From: Streptomyces sp. A2-16
GTDB lineage: Bacteria; Actinomycetota; Actinomycetes; Streptomycetales; Streptomycetaceae
DNA: 64,000 nt
Direction: 5' to 3'
Assembly: GCF_018128905.1 (NCBI RefSeq)
Contig: NZ_CP063808.1
Location: 3,224,001-3,288,000 of the forward strand
Shown here: positions 25,487 to 34,215 of the stretch, in pieces
Numbering within the stretch: position 1 is the stretch's first letter
How the letters are laid out: every line of letters starts with the position of its first letter
Made by a program: the position numbers and the translations under genes
The notes under the pieces: generated by a model
Seen by the model: only the letters and a program-made list of their open reading frames with translations
The model's database searches: none
What the model was told of the DNA's origin: nothing

Positions 25487-26200
25487 ATGAGCACCCGGAA
25501 CCAGAAGGTCGCGATCATCACCGGCGCCTCGCAGGGCATCGGCGCCGCCCTCGTCGAGGGCTACCGCAAGCTGGGACACGCCGTCGTCGCCACCTCACGC
25601 ACCATCGCCCCGGTCGACGACGCGGACGTCCTCACCGTCCAGGGCGACATCGCCGACCCCGACACCGCGCGCCGCGTCGTCGAGGCTGCCCTGGAGCGGT
25701 TCGGCCGCATCGACACCGTGGTCAACAACGCGGGCGTCTTCGTCGCCAAGCCGTTCACCGAGTACACGGCCGAGGACTACGCCACCGTGACGGGCATCAA
25801 CGTCGGCGGAGTCTTCCATCTCACCCAGCGGGCGCTCCCGCACCTGCTCGCCCAGGGCGGCGGCCACATCGTCAGCATCACGACCAGCCTGGTCGACAAC
25901 GCGGACTCCAACGTCCCGTCCGTCCTGGCCTCCTTGACCAAGGGCGGAGTGCAGTCCGCCACCAAGTCCCTCGCCGTCGAGTACGCCACCCGCGGCATCC
26001 GCGTCAACGCCGTGTCGCCCGGCACCATCAAGACGCCGATGCACACCGAGGAGACCCACGAGTTCCTCGCCGCCCTGCACCCGGTCGGGCGGATGGGCGA
26101 GGTGAGCGACATCGTCGACGCCGTGCTCTTCCTGGAGACGGCACCGTTCGTCACCGGCGAGATCCTGCACGTCGACGGCGGTATGAGCGCCGGACATTGA
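25487..26200 (+). CDS. Short-chain dehydrogenase/reductase
   Basis: A classical SDR of 237 residues with NAD(P) motif TGASQGIG, NNAG (VVNNAGVFV), catalytic Ser in SITTSL and PGTIKTPMH near the C-terminus. The region where YxxxK is expected reads SVLASLTKGGVQSATKSLAVEY, so the usual catalytic Tyr appears replaced (LTKGG), which is odd. AAGAAGG precedes ATG 25487. A palindromic operator upstream suggests control by the TetR protein at 21556. Confidence 0.88.
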   Translation: MSTRNQKVAIITGASQGIGAALVEGYRKLGHAVVATSRTIAPVDDADVLTVQGDIADPDTARRVVEAALERFGRIDTVVNNAGVFVAKPFTEYTAEDYATVTGINVGGVFHLTQRALPHLLAQGGGHIVSITTSLVDNADSNVPSVLASLTKGGVQSATKSLAVEYATRGIRVNAVSPGTIKTPMHTEETHEFLAALHPVGRMGEVSDIVDAVLFLETAPFVTGEILHVDGGMSAGH

Positions 26201-26232
26201 CGGGCCGTCAACTCATTTGCCAAGGAGCGGAC

Positions 26233-26604
26233 ATGACCACTTCCATGGATGACAAGGCGATCCTGAGCGCAGTCCTCGACCGCTGGAAGGCGGGTGTCGA
26301 CGCCCACCGACCGGAGCGCGTGGCCGCCCTGTTCACCGAGGACGCCGTCTTCCAGGGGCTGCATCCCTACAGCGTGGGACGCCAGGGCGTCGCGGAGTAC
26401 TACGACTCCCAGCCGCCCGGCCTGAAGGCGGCCTACCGCGTCCTCGAGACACGGCGACCCGCCGACGGTGTCGTCCTGGGCTACCTGGACGCCGAGTTCT
26501 CGTTCACGGACCGGCCCGCGCTCGCGGTCAAGCTGGCGGTTCTCCTGACCCGCGTGGAGGACGACTGGTACATCGCCCACTATCAGGTGTCCCGCATCGG
26601 CTAG
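26233..26604 (+). CDS. SnoaL/NTF2-like (SgcJ/EcaC-type) small protein
   Basis: The 123-residue protein has the cone-shaped NTF2-like pattern (LDRWKAGVDAHRPERVAALFTEDAVFQGLHP, then WYIAHYQVSRIG). Such proteins can be cyclases, isomerases or plain binding folds; no specific activity can be assigned. AAGGAG precedes ATG 26233. It follows the SDR by 32 bp and is probably co-transcribed with it. Confidence 0.82.
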   Translation: MTTSMDDKAILSAVLDRWKAGVDAHRPERVAALFTEDAVFQGLHPYSVGRQGVAEYYDSQPPGLKAAYRVLETRRPADGVVLGYLDAEFSFTDRPALAVKLAVLLTRVEDDWYIAHYQVSRIG

Positions 26605-26895
26605 GGACGGACAGCCGTACGGCGACAGGGCGCTCGTGGCGCCGGGCAGCGGAGTTCAGCGAGCCGAGCCGCAGCCCGGCGCCGAGGTCGCGGCGGACGC
26701 CCGCGGGCCCGTTCGGGGTGCCCTAACCGTGCCCGTCGTGCGCTGCCCGATCGGTCACCGGAGCGATGTCCGTCGCTCGTTCAGGCACGCCATTCGCACA
26801 TTGTCGCCGGGTTCGCGGGCCGGGAGGCTGATCCGCGTCGTTGGAGGACAGCGCCGGCCCGTGCCAGAGCCGCCGCACGCTGAAATGAGGTGACC

Positions 26896-28464
26896 ATGGG
26901 TGCCGCACAGGACCTGCCCGCCGATCCCGGGGGCTACGCCGCCCGGATCCTGGCCCGACTGGTCGCGACCCCGGACCGGACCGCCACGCACTGGCGCGGA
27001 CGGGCCACCACGGCGGGGGAGTTCGCCCGGGCCGTCACCGGTGTGGCCCGCACCCTGCACGGGCTCGGTGTGGGCCCCGGCAGCGTCGTCGGCATCCTGG
27101 TGGCGCCCAACAGCCCCGACACCCTGATCGCCCGGTACGCAGCCCACCTCCTGGGCGCCGCCGTCACTCATCTGCGGTCCGCCAACCCCGGCTCGACCGC
27201 GCCCGTTCTGCCGCTCGCAGCCCAGCTTCGGATCCTGGTGGACACCTCGGTCCACGTGCTGTTCACCGACGCCGAGAACGCCGGTCGCGCCCAGGAGTTG
27301 TGCGCCCGCGTCAACCGGCGGCCCGCCGTCACCGGGTTCGGCGTCGGAGCCGGGGGTGCCGTGCCCGCCGAACCCGCGGACCCGGCCCACCTCGGCCCGC
27401 TCACCGCGGCCGATCCGAGCGACCTCGCCGCTGTCGTCTTCACCAGCGGCAGCACCGCCCACCCCAAGGGGATCCGGCTGTCGGTGCGCGCCTGGGAGAG
27501 CGTCGTCGCCGCGACCGCGGCCTCCGTCGGCACGGACGACCCGCGGCTGCTCGTCGTCACACCGCTCAGCCACACCGCGGGACCGATGGCCGACGCCGTC
27601 CTCGCCGCGGGCGGGACCGTGGTCCTGCACGAGGAGTTCGACCCGGCGCGCGCCCTGCGGGCGGTGGCCGACCACCGCATCACCCACACCTTCATGGCCA
27701 CCGCGCACCTGTACCGGGCGGTGGACCACGCCCGCGGCGAACCGGCCGACCTCTCCTCCCTGCGGCAACTGATCTACAGCGGCAGCACCGCCGCGCCCAC
27801 CCGGATCGAGGAGGCCGCGAAGATCTTCGGGCCCGTCCTCGTCCAGGGCTACGGGACCACCGAGGGCGGCCGGATCACCCTGCTGGACCCCGGCGAGCAC
27901 ATGGACCCACGGCTGCGCACCACGGTGGGCAGACCCTTCAAGGAGACCGCCGTCAAGATCTGCGCCCCCGAGACCGGCGACGAACTTCCCGCCGGGCACA
28001 GCGGCGAGGTGTGGGTGCGCTCACCCCACGTCATGGACGGCTATCTCAAGGACCCCGGCCTGACCGCGCTGGTCCTGCGCGACGGCTGGTACCGCACCGG
28101 CGACATCGGACGCGTCGACGCCCAGGGCTATCTGCACCTGCTGGACCGGGTCGCGGACATGGTGAAGGCCGAGGGCGTCAAGATCTACCCCGCCGTCGTG
28201 GAGCGGGAGATCGCCGCGCTGACCGGCGTCGCGAACGTCGCCGTCTACGGCGTACGGGACATGGACGGCATCGAGCACCTGCACGCCGCGATCGTGACGA
28301 AGCCCGGCGCCCGGGTCGGCCCGGCCGAGGTCCGCTCCCGGGTCGGCGCCGCGCTGACAGCGGCCCACGTACCCGAGGAGATCCGCTTCCTCGACGAACT
28401 CCCGCTCAACGACTCGGGGAAGCCCGACAAACGGCGTCTGCGCCGGCTCTCCGCCACCGTCTGA
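26896..28464 (+). CDS. AMP-forming ligase of the C5N module (candidate amide synthetase)
   Basis: A 522-residue adenylate-forming enzyme. Core motifs are [11 protein letters not shown] (P-loop), [15 protein letters not shown] and the C-terminal catalytic Lys in [15 protein letters not shown]. It precedes the C5N-type ALA synthase. In known C5N pathways (moenomycin, asukamycin) one ligase makes the 5-aminolevulinyl-CoA and another forms the amide to the cyclised C5N unit. I favour the amide-forming role here because the second ligase at 29871 looks more like a standard acyl-CoA ligase, but the roles could be swapped. ATG 26896 has GAGG five bases upstream; GTG 26890 is an alternative. Confidence 0.8.
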   Translation: MGAAQDLPADPGGYAARILARLVATPDRTATHWRGRATTAGEFARAVTGVARTLHGLGVGPGSVVGILVAPNSPDTLIARYAAHLLGAAVTHLRSANPGSTAPVLPLAAQLRILVDTSVHVLFTDAENAGRAQELCARVNRRPAVTGFGVGAGGAVPAEPADPAHLGPLTAADPSDLAAVVFTSGSTAHPKGIRLSVRAWESVVAATAASVGTDDPRLLVVTPLSHTAGPMADAVLAAGGTVVLHEEFDPARALRAVADHRITHTFMATAHLYRAVDHARGEPADLSSLRQLIYSGSTAAPTRIEEAAKIFGPVLVQGYGTTEGGRITLLDPGEHMDPRLRTTVGRPFKETAVKICAPETGDELPAGHSGEVWVRSPHVMDGYLKDPGLTALVLRDGWYRTGDIGRVDAQGYLHLLDRVADMVKAEGVKIYPAVVEREIAALTGVANVAVYGVRDMDGIEHLHAAIVTKPGARVGPAEVRSRVGAALTAAHVPEEIRFLDELPLNDSGKPDKRRLRRLSATV

Positions 28465-28553
28465 GCGTCACTGCCCGAGCACGACCCTTCTCGCCCGGTT
28501 CCTCGGATGCCGGTGAAGGTTCAACGCCCCTTACCAGAAAGCGAGTTCGCACC

Positions 28554-29783
28554 ATGACCCAGCATCTGGACTTCTTTGCGAGCGAGATGAGGGAGTTCGC
28601 CGACAGCAAGCGGTCCTTCCTGGAGATCGGCCGCCGCGCCGGGCGGTTCCCCAGCGCGACGGCCCGGACCGCGGGCGACGGCCGCGACCTCGACATCAGC
28701 GTCTGGTGCAGCAACGACTACCTCGGCATGGGGCAGAACCCCGCGGTGCTCGATGCGATGCGCACCGCACTCGACGCGTTCGGCGCGGGCTCCGGCGGCT
28801 CGCGCAACATCGGCGGCACCAACCACTACCACGTCCTGCTGGAGAACGAACTCGCGGCGCTGCACGGCAAGGAGAGCGCCCTGATCTTCAGCTCCGGCTA
28901 CACCGCGAACGACGGCGCGCTGTCCGTCCTTGCCGGACGGATGCCCGGCACGCTGGTCTTCTCCGACGAGCTGAACCACGCCTCCATCATCGACGGGCTG
29001 CGCCACAGCCGCGCCGAGAAGCGCATCTTCCGCCACAACGACGTGGCACACCTGGAAGAACTGCTCGCCGCCGCCGACCCCGGGCGGCCCAAGATGATCG
29101 TCCTGGAGTCGGTGTACTCGATGTCCGGCGACGTGGCGCCGCTGAAGGACATCTCCGCCCTCGCCCGGCGCTACGGAGCGACGACGTTCATCGACGAGGT
29201 GCACGCGGTCGGCATGTACGGTCCCGAGGGTGCCGGGATCGCCGCCCGCGAGGGCATCGCCGACGAGTTCACCGTCATCATGGGCACGCTGGCCAAGGGG
29301 TTCGGCACCTCCGGGGGCTACATCGCCGGACCCGCCCCGCTGATCGACGCGGTCCGCAGCTTCTCGCGGTCGTTCATCTTCACCACCTCGCTGCCCCCGG
29401 CGCTGGCCGCGGGCGCGCTCGCCGCCGTCCGCCATCTGCGCGCGAGCGAGGAGGAGCGCGACCGGCTCCGGGACAACGCCCGGTTGCTGCACCGCCTGCT
29501 GGACGAGCGGGGCATCCCCTACATCTCGCCGATGTCGCACATCGTGTCCGTCTTCGTCGGCGACGACGCCCTGTGCCGGCAGGCCTCCGCCCTCCTGCTG
29601 GAGCGGCACGGCATCTACGTCCAGGCCATCAACGCGCCCAGTGTCCGGGCCGGCGAGGAGATCCTGCGGGTCGCGCCCTCGGCCACCCACACCACCAGCG
29701 ACGTGGAGAAGTTCGCCGAGGCGCTCGGCGGCATCTGGCAGGAGCTGGACATCGCCAGGACACGGACCGCGCACACCCTGTGA
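28554..29783 (+). CDS. 5-aminolevulinate synthase, C5N-cyclising type
   Basis: A PLP-dependent alpha-oxoamine synthase of 409 residues. Motifs include FASEMREF at the N-terminus, [40 protein letters not shown] and the Schiff-base Lys248 in [12 protein letters not shown]. Streptomyces makes heme ALA by the C5 glutamyl-tRNA route, so an ALA synthase signals secondary metabolism. In C5N pathways it condenses glycine with succinyl-CoA and then cyclises ALA-CoA to 2-amino-3-hydroxycyclopent-2-enone. It is flanked by two ligases and followed by a strong hairpin. Confidence 0.93.
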   Translation: MTQHLDFFASEMREFADSKRSFLEIGRRAGRFPSATARTAGDGRDLDISVWCSNDYLGMGQNPAVLDAMRTALDAFGAGSGGSRNIGGTNHYHVLLENELAALHGKESALIFSSGYTANDGALSVLAGRMPGTLVFSDELNHASIIDGLRHSRAEKRIFRHNDVAHLEELLAAADPGRPKMIVLESVYSMSGDVAPLKDISALARRYGATTFIDEVHAVGMYGPEGAGIAAREGIADEFTVIMGTLAKGFGTSGGYIAGPAPLIDAVRSFSRSFIFTTSLPPALAAGALAAVRHLRASEEERDRLRDNARLLHRLLDERGIPYISPMSHIVSVFVGDDALCRQASALLLERHGIYVQAINAPSVRAGEEILRVAPSATHTTSDVEKFAEALGGIWQELDIARTRTAHTL

Positions 29784-29796
29784 CCCGAACCGCCCT

Positions 29797-29832
29797 GCGC
29801 GGCGCCCCGGCCCCGAGGCCGGGGCGCCGCGC
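29797..29832 (+). terminator. Hairpin between the ALA synthase and the second ligase gene
   Basis: A perfect 16-bp stem (GCGCGGCGCCCCGGCC, 29797-29812, pairing with 29817-29832) with a 4-base loop starts 13 bases after the ALA synthase stop. It should end or attenuate transcription before the next ligase gene, so that gene may need its own promoter or read-through. Confidence 0.75.
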
Positions 29833-29870
29833 GCGAGAGCGCACGTCGAGCACTGCTGAGCGGAGGCCTC

Positions 29871-31526
29871 ATGTTCCTGTCGGTGGCGGCGATCCTCGCC
29901 GATTCCGCGGCCCGGCGCCCGGACCATCCGGCCGTCGTCTTCGGTGACGAGCGGGTGACGTACGAGCGGCTGTGGCAACGCGCCAGGAAGTACGCGGCGG
30001 CCCTGGCCGGTCTCGGCGTCGGTGCGGGTGACCGAGTGGCGCTGCTGATCGGCAACTCGCCCGAGTTCCCGGCCGTCCACTTCGGGGCACTGACGTGCGG
30101 CGCGGTCGTGGTTCCCGTGCACGCTCTGCTCAAGGCGTCCGAGATCGACTACGTGCTGCGCGACTGCGGCGCCTCGGTCCTGGTGTGCGAGGGGGCGCTG
30201 CTGACCGAGGGGGCGGCGGGCGCGGAGCTCGCCGGGGTACCGCTGGTCACGGTACTGGCGCCGCGGGCCGCGGACGCGCCCCGGCTGGACGCGCTGGCCG
30301 ACCGGTCCGAGCCGGCCGACGGCTGGACGCCGCGCGAGCCGGGCGACCTCGCGGTGGTGCTCTACACCTCGGGCACCACTGGCCGCCCCAAGGGCGCGAT
30401 GCTGACGCACCGCAACATCGTGAGCAACGTCGAGGTCGGTGTGGTCTCGCCGTTCGACTTCAAGCCCGCCGACGTCCTGCTCGGCTGCCTGCCGCTGTTC
30501 CACACCTTCGGGCTGGTCTGCGCGATGAGCACCTGCTTCCGGGCCGGGGCGACCATGGTGCTGATGGAGCGGTTCGACGCCGGGCCCGCCCTCGAGCTGA
30601 TGATCCGTCACGGCTGCACTGTGTTCATGGGCGTACCCACGATGTACCTGGCGCTGCTCGAGGCGGCGCGGCACGAGCCCCGGCGGCCCCCGCTCGACCG
30701 GGCCTACTCCGGTGGCTCCGCGCTGCCGGTCAAGGTGCTCGACGAGGTCCGGCGGACCTTCGGCTGCCCGGTGTACGAGGGGTACGGACTCACCGAGACC
30801 TCCCCGGTGGTGGCGTACAACCAAAAGGCCTGGCCGATCCGGCCGGGCACGGTGGGGATGCCGATCCAGGGCGTCGAGGTCGAGATCGCACGGGCCGACG
30901 TGGAGGGCCGGATCGAACTCGTGGCGGCGGGCACGGTGGGCGAGATCGTGGTCCGCGGCCACAACGTGATGGCCGGGTACCTGGGGCGCCCCGAGGCGAC
31001 CGCCGAGGTGCTGGTGGACGGCTGGTTCCGGTCGGGCGACCTCGGCGTCAAGGACGAGGACGGCTATCTGTCGGTGGTGGACCGCAAGAAGGACATGGTG
31101 GTGCGCGGCGGCTACAACGTGTACCCGCGCGAGGTCGAGGAGGTGCTCGTGCACCACCCGGCCGTCGCGCAGGTCGCCGTCATCGGCCTGCCCGACGAGC
31201 GGTACGGCGAGGAGGTGTGCGCGGTGGTCGTCGCTCGGCCCGGGGTGACGGCCGGGCTGCCGCTCGCCGAGCGGATCGTGGCCTGGAGCCGGGAGCGGCT
31301 CGCCGCCTACAAGTACCCCCGGCGCGTGGAGTTCGTCGACTCCTTCCCGCTCGGACCCAGTGGAAAGGTCCTGAAGCGCGAGCTGGCGGCCCTGGTCGGC
31401 GGGGGCTCGGCGGTTCCCGGCCGACAGGGCGGGGGCATTCGACGACACGTGTTGCACAGACGACAGGTGTCGTGGAACGATCGGGGCCGACGATCCTCGG
31501 AAGAGAATGGACACCCACACCCATGA
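29871..31526 (+). CDS. Acyl-CoA ligase of the C5N module (candidate 5-aminolevulinyl-CoA ligase)
   Basis: A 551-residue FadD-type ligase with YTSGTTGRPKGAMLTH, EGYGLTETSPVV, DRKKDMVVRGGYNVYPREVEEVL and the catalytic Lys in FPLGPSGKVLKREL. Its similarity to ordinary acyl-CoA ligases and its place next to the ALA synthase suggest it makes ALA-CoA for C5N cyclisation; this substrate is inferred. GGAGG precedes ATG 29871. After the normal end the frame runs on for about 45 residues of unlikely composition (RHVLHRRQVSWNDRGRR), and this extension lies over the operator and promoter of the exporter gene. Confidence 0.85.
   Translation: MFLSVAAILADSAARRPDHPAVVFGDERVTYERLWQRARKYAAALAGLGVGAGDRVALLIGNSPEFPAVHFGALTCGAVVVPVHALLKASEIDYVLRDCGASVLVCEGALLTEGAAGAELAGVPLVTVLAPRAADAPRLDALADRSEPADGWTPREPGDLAVVLYTSGTTGRPKGAMLTHRNIVSNVEVGVVSPFDFKPADVLLGCLPLFHTFGLVCAMSTCFRAGATMVLMERFDAGPALELMIRHGCTVFMGVPTMYLALLEAARHEPRRPPLDRAYSGGSALPVKVLDEVRRTFGCPVYEGYGLTETSPVVAYNQKAWPIRPGTVGMPIQGVEVEIARADVEGRIELVAAGTVGEIVVRGHNVMAGYLGRPEATAEVLVDGWFRSGDLGVKDEDGYLSVVDRKKDMVVRGGYNVYPREVEEVLVHHPAVAQVAVIGLPDERYGEEVCAVVVARPGVTAGLPLAERIVAWSRERLAAYKYPRRVEFVDSFPLGPSGKVLKRELAALVGGGSAVPGRQGGGIRRHVLHRRQVSWNDRGRRSSEENGHPHP
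31442..31473 (+). promoter_or_regulatory. Two tandem operator-like palindromes before the exporter gene
   Basis: ACGACAGGTGTCGT (31460-31473) is a perfect 14-bp palindrome with arms ACGACA/TGTCGT. A second, weaker copy ACGACACGTGTTGC lies at 31442-31455, exactly 18 bp upstream. They sit 50-80 bp before the MFS start, inside the 3' extension of the ligase frame. The cluster TetR protein (55831-56418) is the natural candidate binder. Confidence 0.65.
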
Positions 31527-33043
31527 GCAAGGACAACGCGGCGCCGCCGGTGGCCGCGGCCGACTCCGAACGCATCGGCCCCGATCTGTGGTGGCTCACC
31601 GGCATCCTGGTGCTGGGCGGATTCGCCACCCTGCTGGACAGCACGATCGTGAACGTCGCCGTCGGTACCCTCGCCAAGGAGTTCGACGCCGAACTGTCCG
31701 CCGTCCAGTGGTCCGTGACCGGCTATCTGCTGGCTCTGTGCATGACCATCCCGCTCAGTGGCTGGGCCATCGAGCGCTTCGGCGCCAAGCAGACCTGGCT
31801 CTTCTCCCAGGTGGTCTTCCTCGCCGGTTCGCTGCTCGCGGGGCTGTCCTGGTCGGTGGAGAGCCTGATCCTCTTCCGTGTGCTCCAGGGCATCGGGGGC
31901 GGTCTGGTGATGCCGGTCGGCCAGTCGCTGCTGGCGCAGGCCGCGGGCACCAAGCGGCTGGGCAGGCTGATGGGCATCGTCTCCATCCCGGCCATGTTCG
32001 CCCCGGTCGTCGGACCGACGCTCGGCGGAGTCGTCATCGACGACATCGGCTGGCGCTGGATCTTCTACCTCAACCTGCCCCTCGGCCTCGTCACCATCGC
32101 GCTGTCCCTGATGAAGATCAGCAACGTGGTCGTTCCCGGCCGCTCCCGCCTGGACGTGCTGGGTCTCGTCCTGCTGGCGCCCGGCCTCGGAGCCTTCCTG
32201 TACGGCCTGTCGGAGGTGGGTGAGGAGGGCGGCCTCGGCAACGGCCGCACACTCGTCGGACTGATCGCCGGTGTCCTGCTGATCGCGGCCTTCAGCGTGC
32301 ACGCGCTGCGGACCCGCTTCGCGCCGCTGATGGACCTGCGGCTGCTGCGGGAGCGCAACTTCACCAGCGGCACGGCCGCGACGTTCTTCCTCAGCATGGC
32401 GATGTTCGGCGCGATGATCCCCCTGCCGCTGTACTTCCAACTGGTGCGCGGCGCGGACGTGATGGAGTCGGGCCTGCTGCTGATGCCGCAGAGCATCGGC
32501 TACTTCCTCGCCATCGTGGTGGTCGGCCGGCTCACCGCCCTGTACGGCGCGCGGGCGGTCTCGATCGGCGGTGTCGTCCTCGCGGCGGTCGCGACCCTTC
32601 CGTTCGGTCTGATCACCGCCGACAGCAGCAAGGTCCTGCTCTGCTCGTCGATGGTGGTCCGCGGCTTCGGCTTCGGCGCGGCCATGCTCCCCTGCATGAC
32701 CACCGCCTACTCGAATCTCGAGGCCGCCACGGTGCCGCACGCGACCAGCGCCTTCAACATCTTCCAGCGGATCGGCGCCTCGGTGGGCACGGCCGCGCTC
32801 GCCGTGGTGCTCCAGCAGCGCGCGACCACTGAACTGCACGGCCGCGCCGCCGGGTTGACCCAGGTGCTGCCGGACAGCGACATCGCGCACTCCCTGGCGG
32901 GTGCCTTCTCCACGACGTTCTGGTGGGCGCTGGGGCTGACCGTCCTCGCCCTGCTGCCGTGCACGATGCTGCCGAGCAGGCAGCCGCGCGAAGCGTCCTC
33001 GCCGGCCGCCGAGCCCGCGCAACTCGGCGAAGCCGCCGTCTGA
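31523..33043 (+). CDS. DHA2-family (14-TM) MFS exporter
   Basis: The 506-residue drug:H+ antiporter has motifs LDSTIVNVAVGTLAKEF (TM1), LSGWAIERFGAKQ (motif A) and VVGPTLGGVVIDDIGWRWIFYLNLP (motif C). It is the only transporter in the cluster and probably exports the final polyene product, giving self-resistance. Its ATG overlaps the ligase stop (ATGA), yet it also has its own candidate operator. Two hairpins follow the stop. Confidence 0.92.
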   Translation: MSKDNAAPPVAAADSERIGPDLWWLTGILVLGGFATLLDSTIVNVAVGTLAKEFDAELSAVQWSVTGYLLALCMTIPLSGWAIERFGAKQTWLFSQVVFLAGSLLAGLSWSVESLILFRVLQGIGGGLVMPVGQSLLAQAAGTKRLGRLMGIVSIPAMFAPVVGPTLGGVVIDDIGWRWIFYLNLPLGLVTIALSLMKISNVVVPGRSRLDVLGLVLLAPGLGAFLYGLSEVGEEGGLGNGRTLVGLIAGVLLIAAFSVHALRTRFAPLMDLRLLRERNFTSGTAATFFLSMAMFGAMIPLPLYFQLVRGADVMESGLLLMPQSIGYFLAIVVVGRLTALYGARAVSIGGVVLAAVATLPFGLITADSSKVLLCSSMVVRGFGFGAAMLPCMTTAYSNLEAATVPHATSAFNIFQRIGASVGTAALAVVLQQRATTELHGRAAGLTQVLPDSDIAHSLAGAFSTTFWWALGLTVLALLPCTMLPSRQPREASSPAAEPAQLGEAAV

Positions 33044-33066
33044 CCTCCTGGGCCGAGCCTCGCGCC

Positions 33067-33111
33067 GGGCGGCGCGGCCGAACGGACCTCACGGTCCGGG
33101 CCGCGCCGCCC
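33067..33111 (+). terminator. Hairpin after the exporter gene
   Basis: GGGCGGCGCGGCC (33067-33079) pairs with 33099-33111, and an inner CGGACC/GGTCCG stem extends it, with a TCAC loop and a 3-base bulge. It begins 24 bases after the MFS stop. Confidence 0.8.
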
Positions 33112-33438
33112 TTCCGCGTCCTCGGGCCCTGGCGGCTCCAGGCCCCCGGCCCGGACTCCGGGCGTGCCCACCCCGTACGGGAATCCGGGCAAACGGGTGC
33201 ACCGGTACGAACTCCGCTCCCGGCATGGGCCGCGTCACCGGTCCTTCGTGAAACGCCCCTGCGGGAGACGGGCGGCTGCTGTGGCTGCACCCGACCGATG
33301 TCGGTGGCCGGCCGGGCGGCCCGGCGGACGATGACGAAAGGCCCGTCCCGCCTCCCCTCCAGGAGTCGGGACGGACCCGGATGCGGGCTCCGCCGGGGGC
33401 CGGGCGAGGCCCGTCCCGAAGGCGGGGCCGCTCACAGC

Positions 33439-33476
33439 ACCGGGGCCGGGCACGTCCGTGCGTGCCCGGCCCCGGT
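33439..33476 (-). terminator. Hairpin ending the leftward dehydratase operon
   Basis: A perfect 16-bp stem, ACCGGGGCCGGGCACG (33439-33454) pairing with 33461-33476, with a 6-base loop. It lies 15 bases past the stop of the leftward chorismate-mutase-like gene. It is symmetrical and could act in both directions. Confidence 0.85.
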
Positions 33477-33490
33477 TTCCCGCGCCCACC

Positions 33491-33781
33491 TCAGTCGTGC
33501 GTCTTCTCCTCGCCCGCCGGTAAGGGTTCACGCCGACCCAGACCCAGCAGCAGCAGCGCCAGCGAGGTGCCCGGGCGGCCGAGCGCCGAGTGGTAGAGGC
33601 GCAGTACGGCGTTCTCCCGGGCCAGTTCCACACCGGGCGAGCCGAGGCGGCGGCTCAGCGAGGCGAGTTCCGCCGCCGCCTCGCTGCGCCGTACGACCAG
33701 ATCGATCAGCGACCGGTCCAACTCCCCGATGTACTCGTGCTGCCGCGTCACCCGCTCCTCGGCCGACCGCACCCCGCTCAC
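33491..33781 (-). CDS. Chorismate-mutase-like (AroQ-fold) small protein
   Basis: The 96-residue all-helical protein looks like a type II chorismate mutase (LDRSLIDLVVRRSEAAAELASLSRRLG, then ELARENAVLRLY). An Arg-Glu pair in helix 2 is kept, but the usual catalytic Lys of helix 1 appears replaced, so activity is doubtful. The GTG start overlaps the stop of the dehydratase gene upstream (GTGA). The tight linkage to two hotdog subunits suggests it is a structural partner of the polyene dehydratase rather than a shikimate enzyme. It is the last gene of the leftward operon. Confidence 0.75.
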   Translation of the reverse strand: MSGVRSAEERVTRQHEYIGELDRSLIDLVVRRSEAAAELASLSRRLGSPGVELARENAVLRLYHSALGRPGTSLALLLLGLGRREPLPAGEEKTHD

Positions 33782-34215
33782 CGCTCCGCCCCGTGGTCCG
33801 GGAGGCGTACGAAGGCCTCGCCGCGCACGGTGACCGGACCGTCCTCGATCCGTACGGTGACGGACAGCCGGGCCCGGCGCACCCCCTCGTCCTCGTCGAT
33901 CGCGGTGATGCGGGCCGTGCAGCGCAGCACGGCGTGGACCGGGGTGGGCGCCGAGAAGCGGACCTTGAACGACAGCAGGTCCTCGACCGGTACCCAGGTC
34001 GTCAGCAGTCGGCCCAGCAGCGCCATGGACAGCATGCCGTGCGCGATCACGTCGTCCAGACCGGCTGCCCGCGCCGCGTCCGAGTCGATGTGGATCGGGT
34101 TGTGGTCACCGGACGCGCCCGCGAACAACGCCAGCAGCGTCCGGGTGACCCGTACGCCCGGGAGCTCGGGCAGTTCGGTGCCGACCTCGGCCGACGCGGG
34201 GGAGAACACGCTCAT
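33778..34215 (-). CDS. MaoC-type (R)-hydratase/dehydratase subunit
   Basis: The 145-residue hotdog-fold protein carries the hydratase 2 motif ASGDHNPIHIDSDAARAAGLDDVIAHGM with the catalytic Asp/His pair. It should dehydrate 3-hydroxyacyl-ACP intermediates during polyene extension. It overlaps the neighbouring second hotdog gene by 4 bp (ATGA), matching HadA/HadB-type heterodimers where one subunit is catalytic. This is the catalytic subunit. Confidence 0.88.
   Translation of the reverse strand: MSVFSPASAEVGTELPELPGVRVTRTLLALFAGASGDHNPIHIDSDAARAAGLDDVIAHGMLSMALLGRLLTTWVPVEDLLSFKVRFSAPTPVHAVLRCTARITAIDEDEGVRRARLSVTVRIEDGPVTVRGEAFVRLPDHGAER

Larger units (their letters stand above)
33044..33490. 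other. 447-bp gap between convergent operons; terminators only
   Basis: It lies between the rightward exporter gene and the leftward dehydratase operon. Two strong inverted repeats (33067-33111 and 33439-33476) are the only structure; no open frame has a ribosome site. Confidence 0.6.

Noticed and set aside
24010..26604. Extension of the polyene cluster to the MFS/LysR/SDR genes
   Set aside because: The shared TetR operator and divergent LysR arrangement tie these genes to each other, and none has a needed role in the predicted pathway.
28521..31520. 999-residue leftward open frame across ALA synthase and ligase
   Set aside because: It is the antisense shadow of two well-supported genes, with no ribosome site or motifs.
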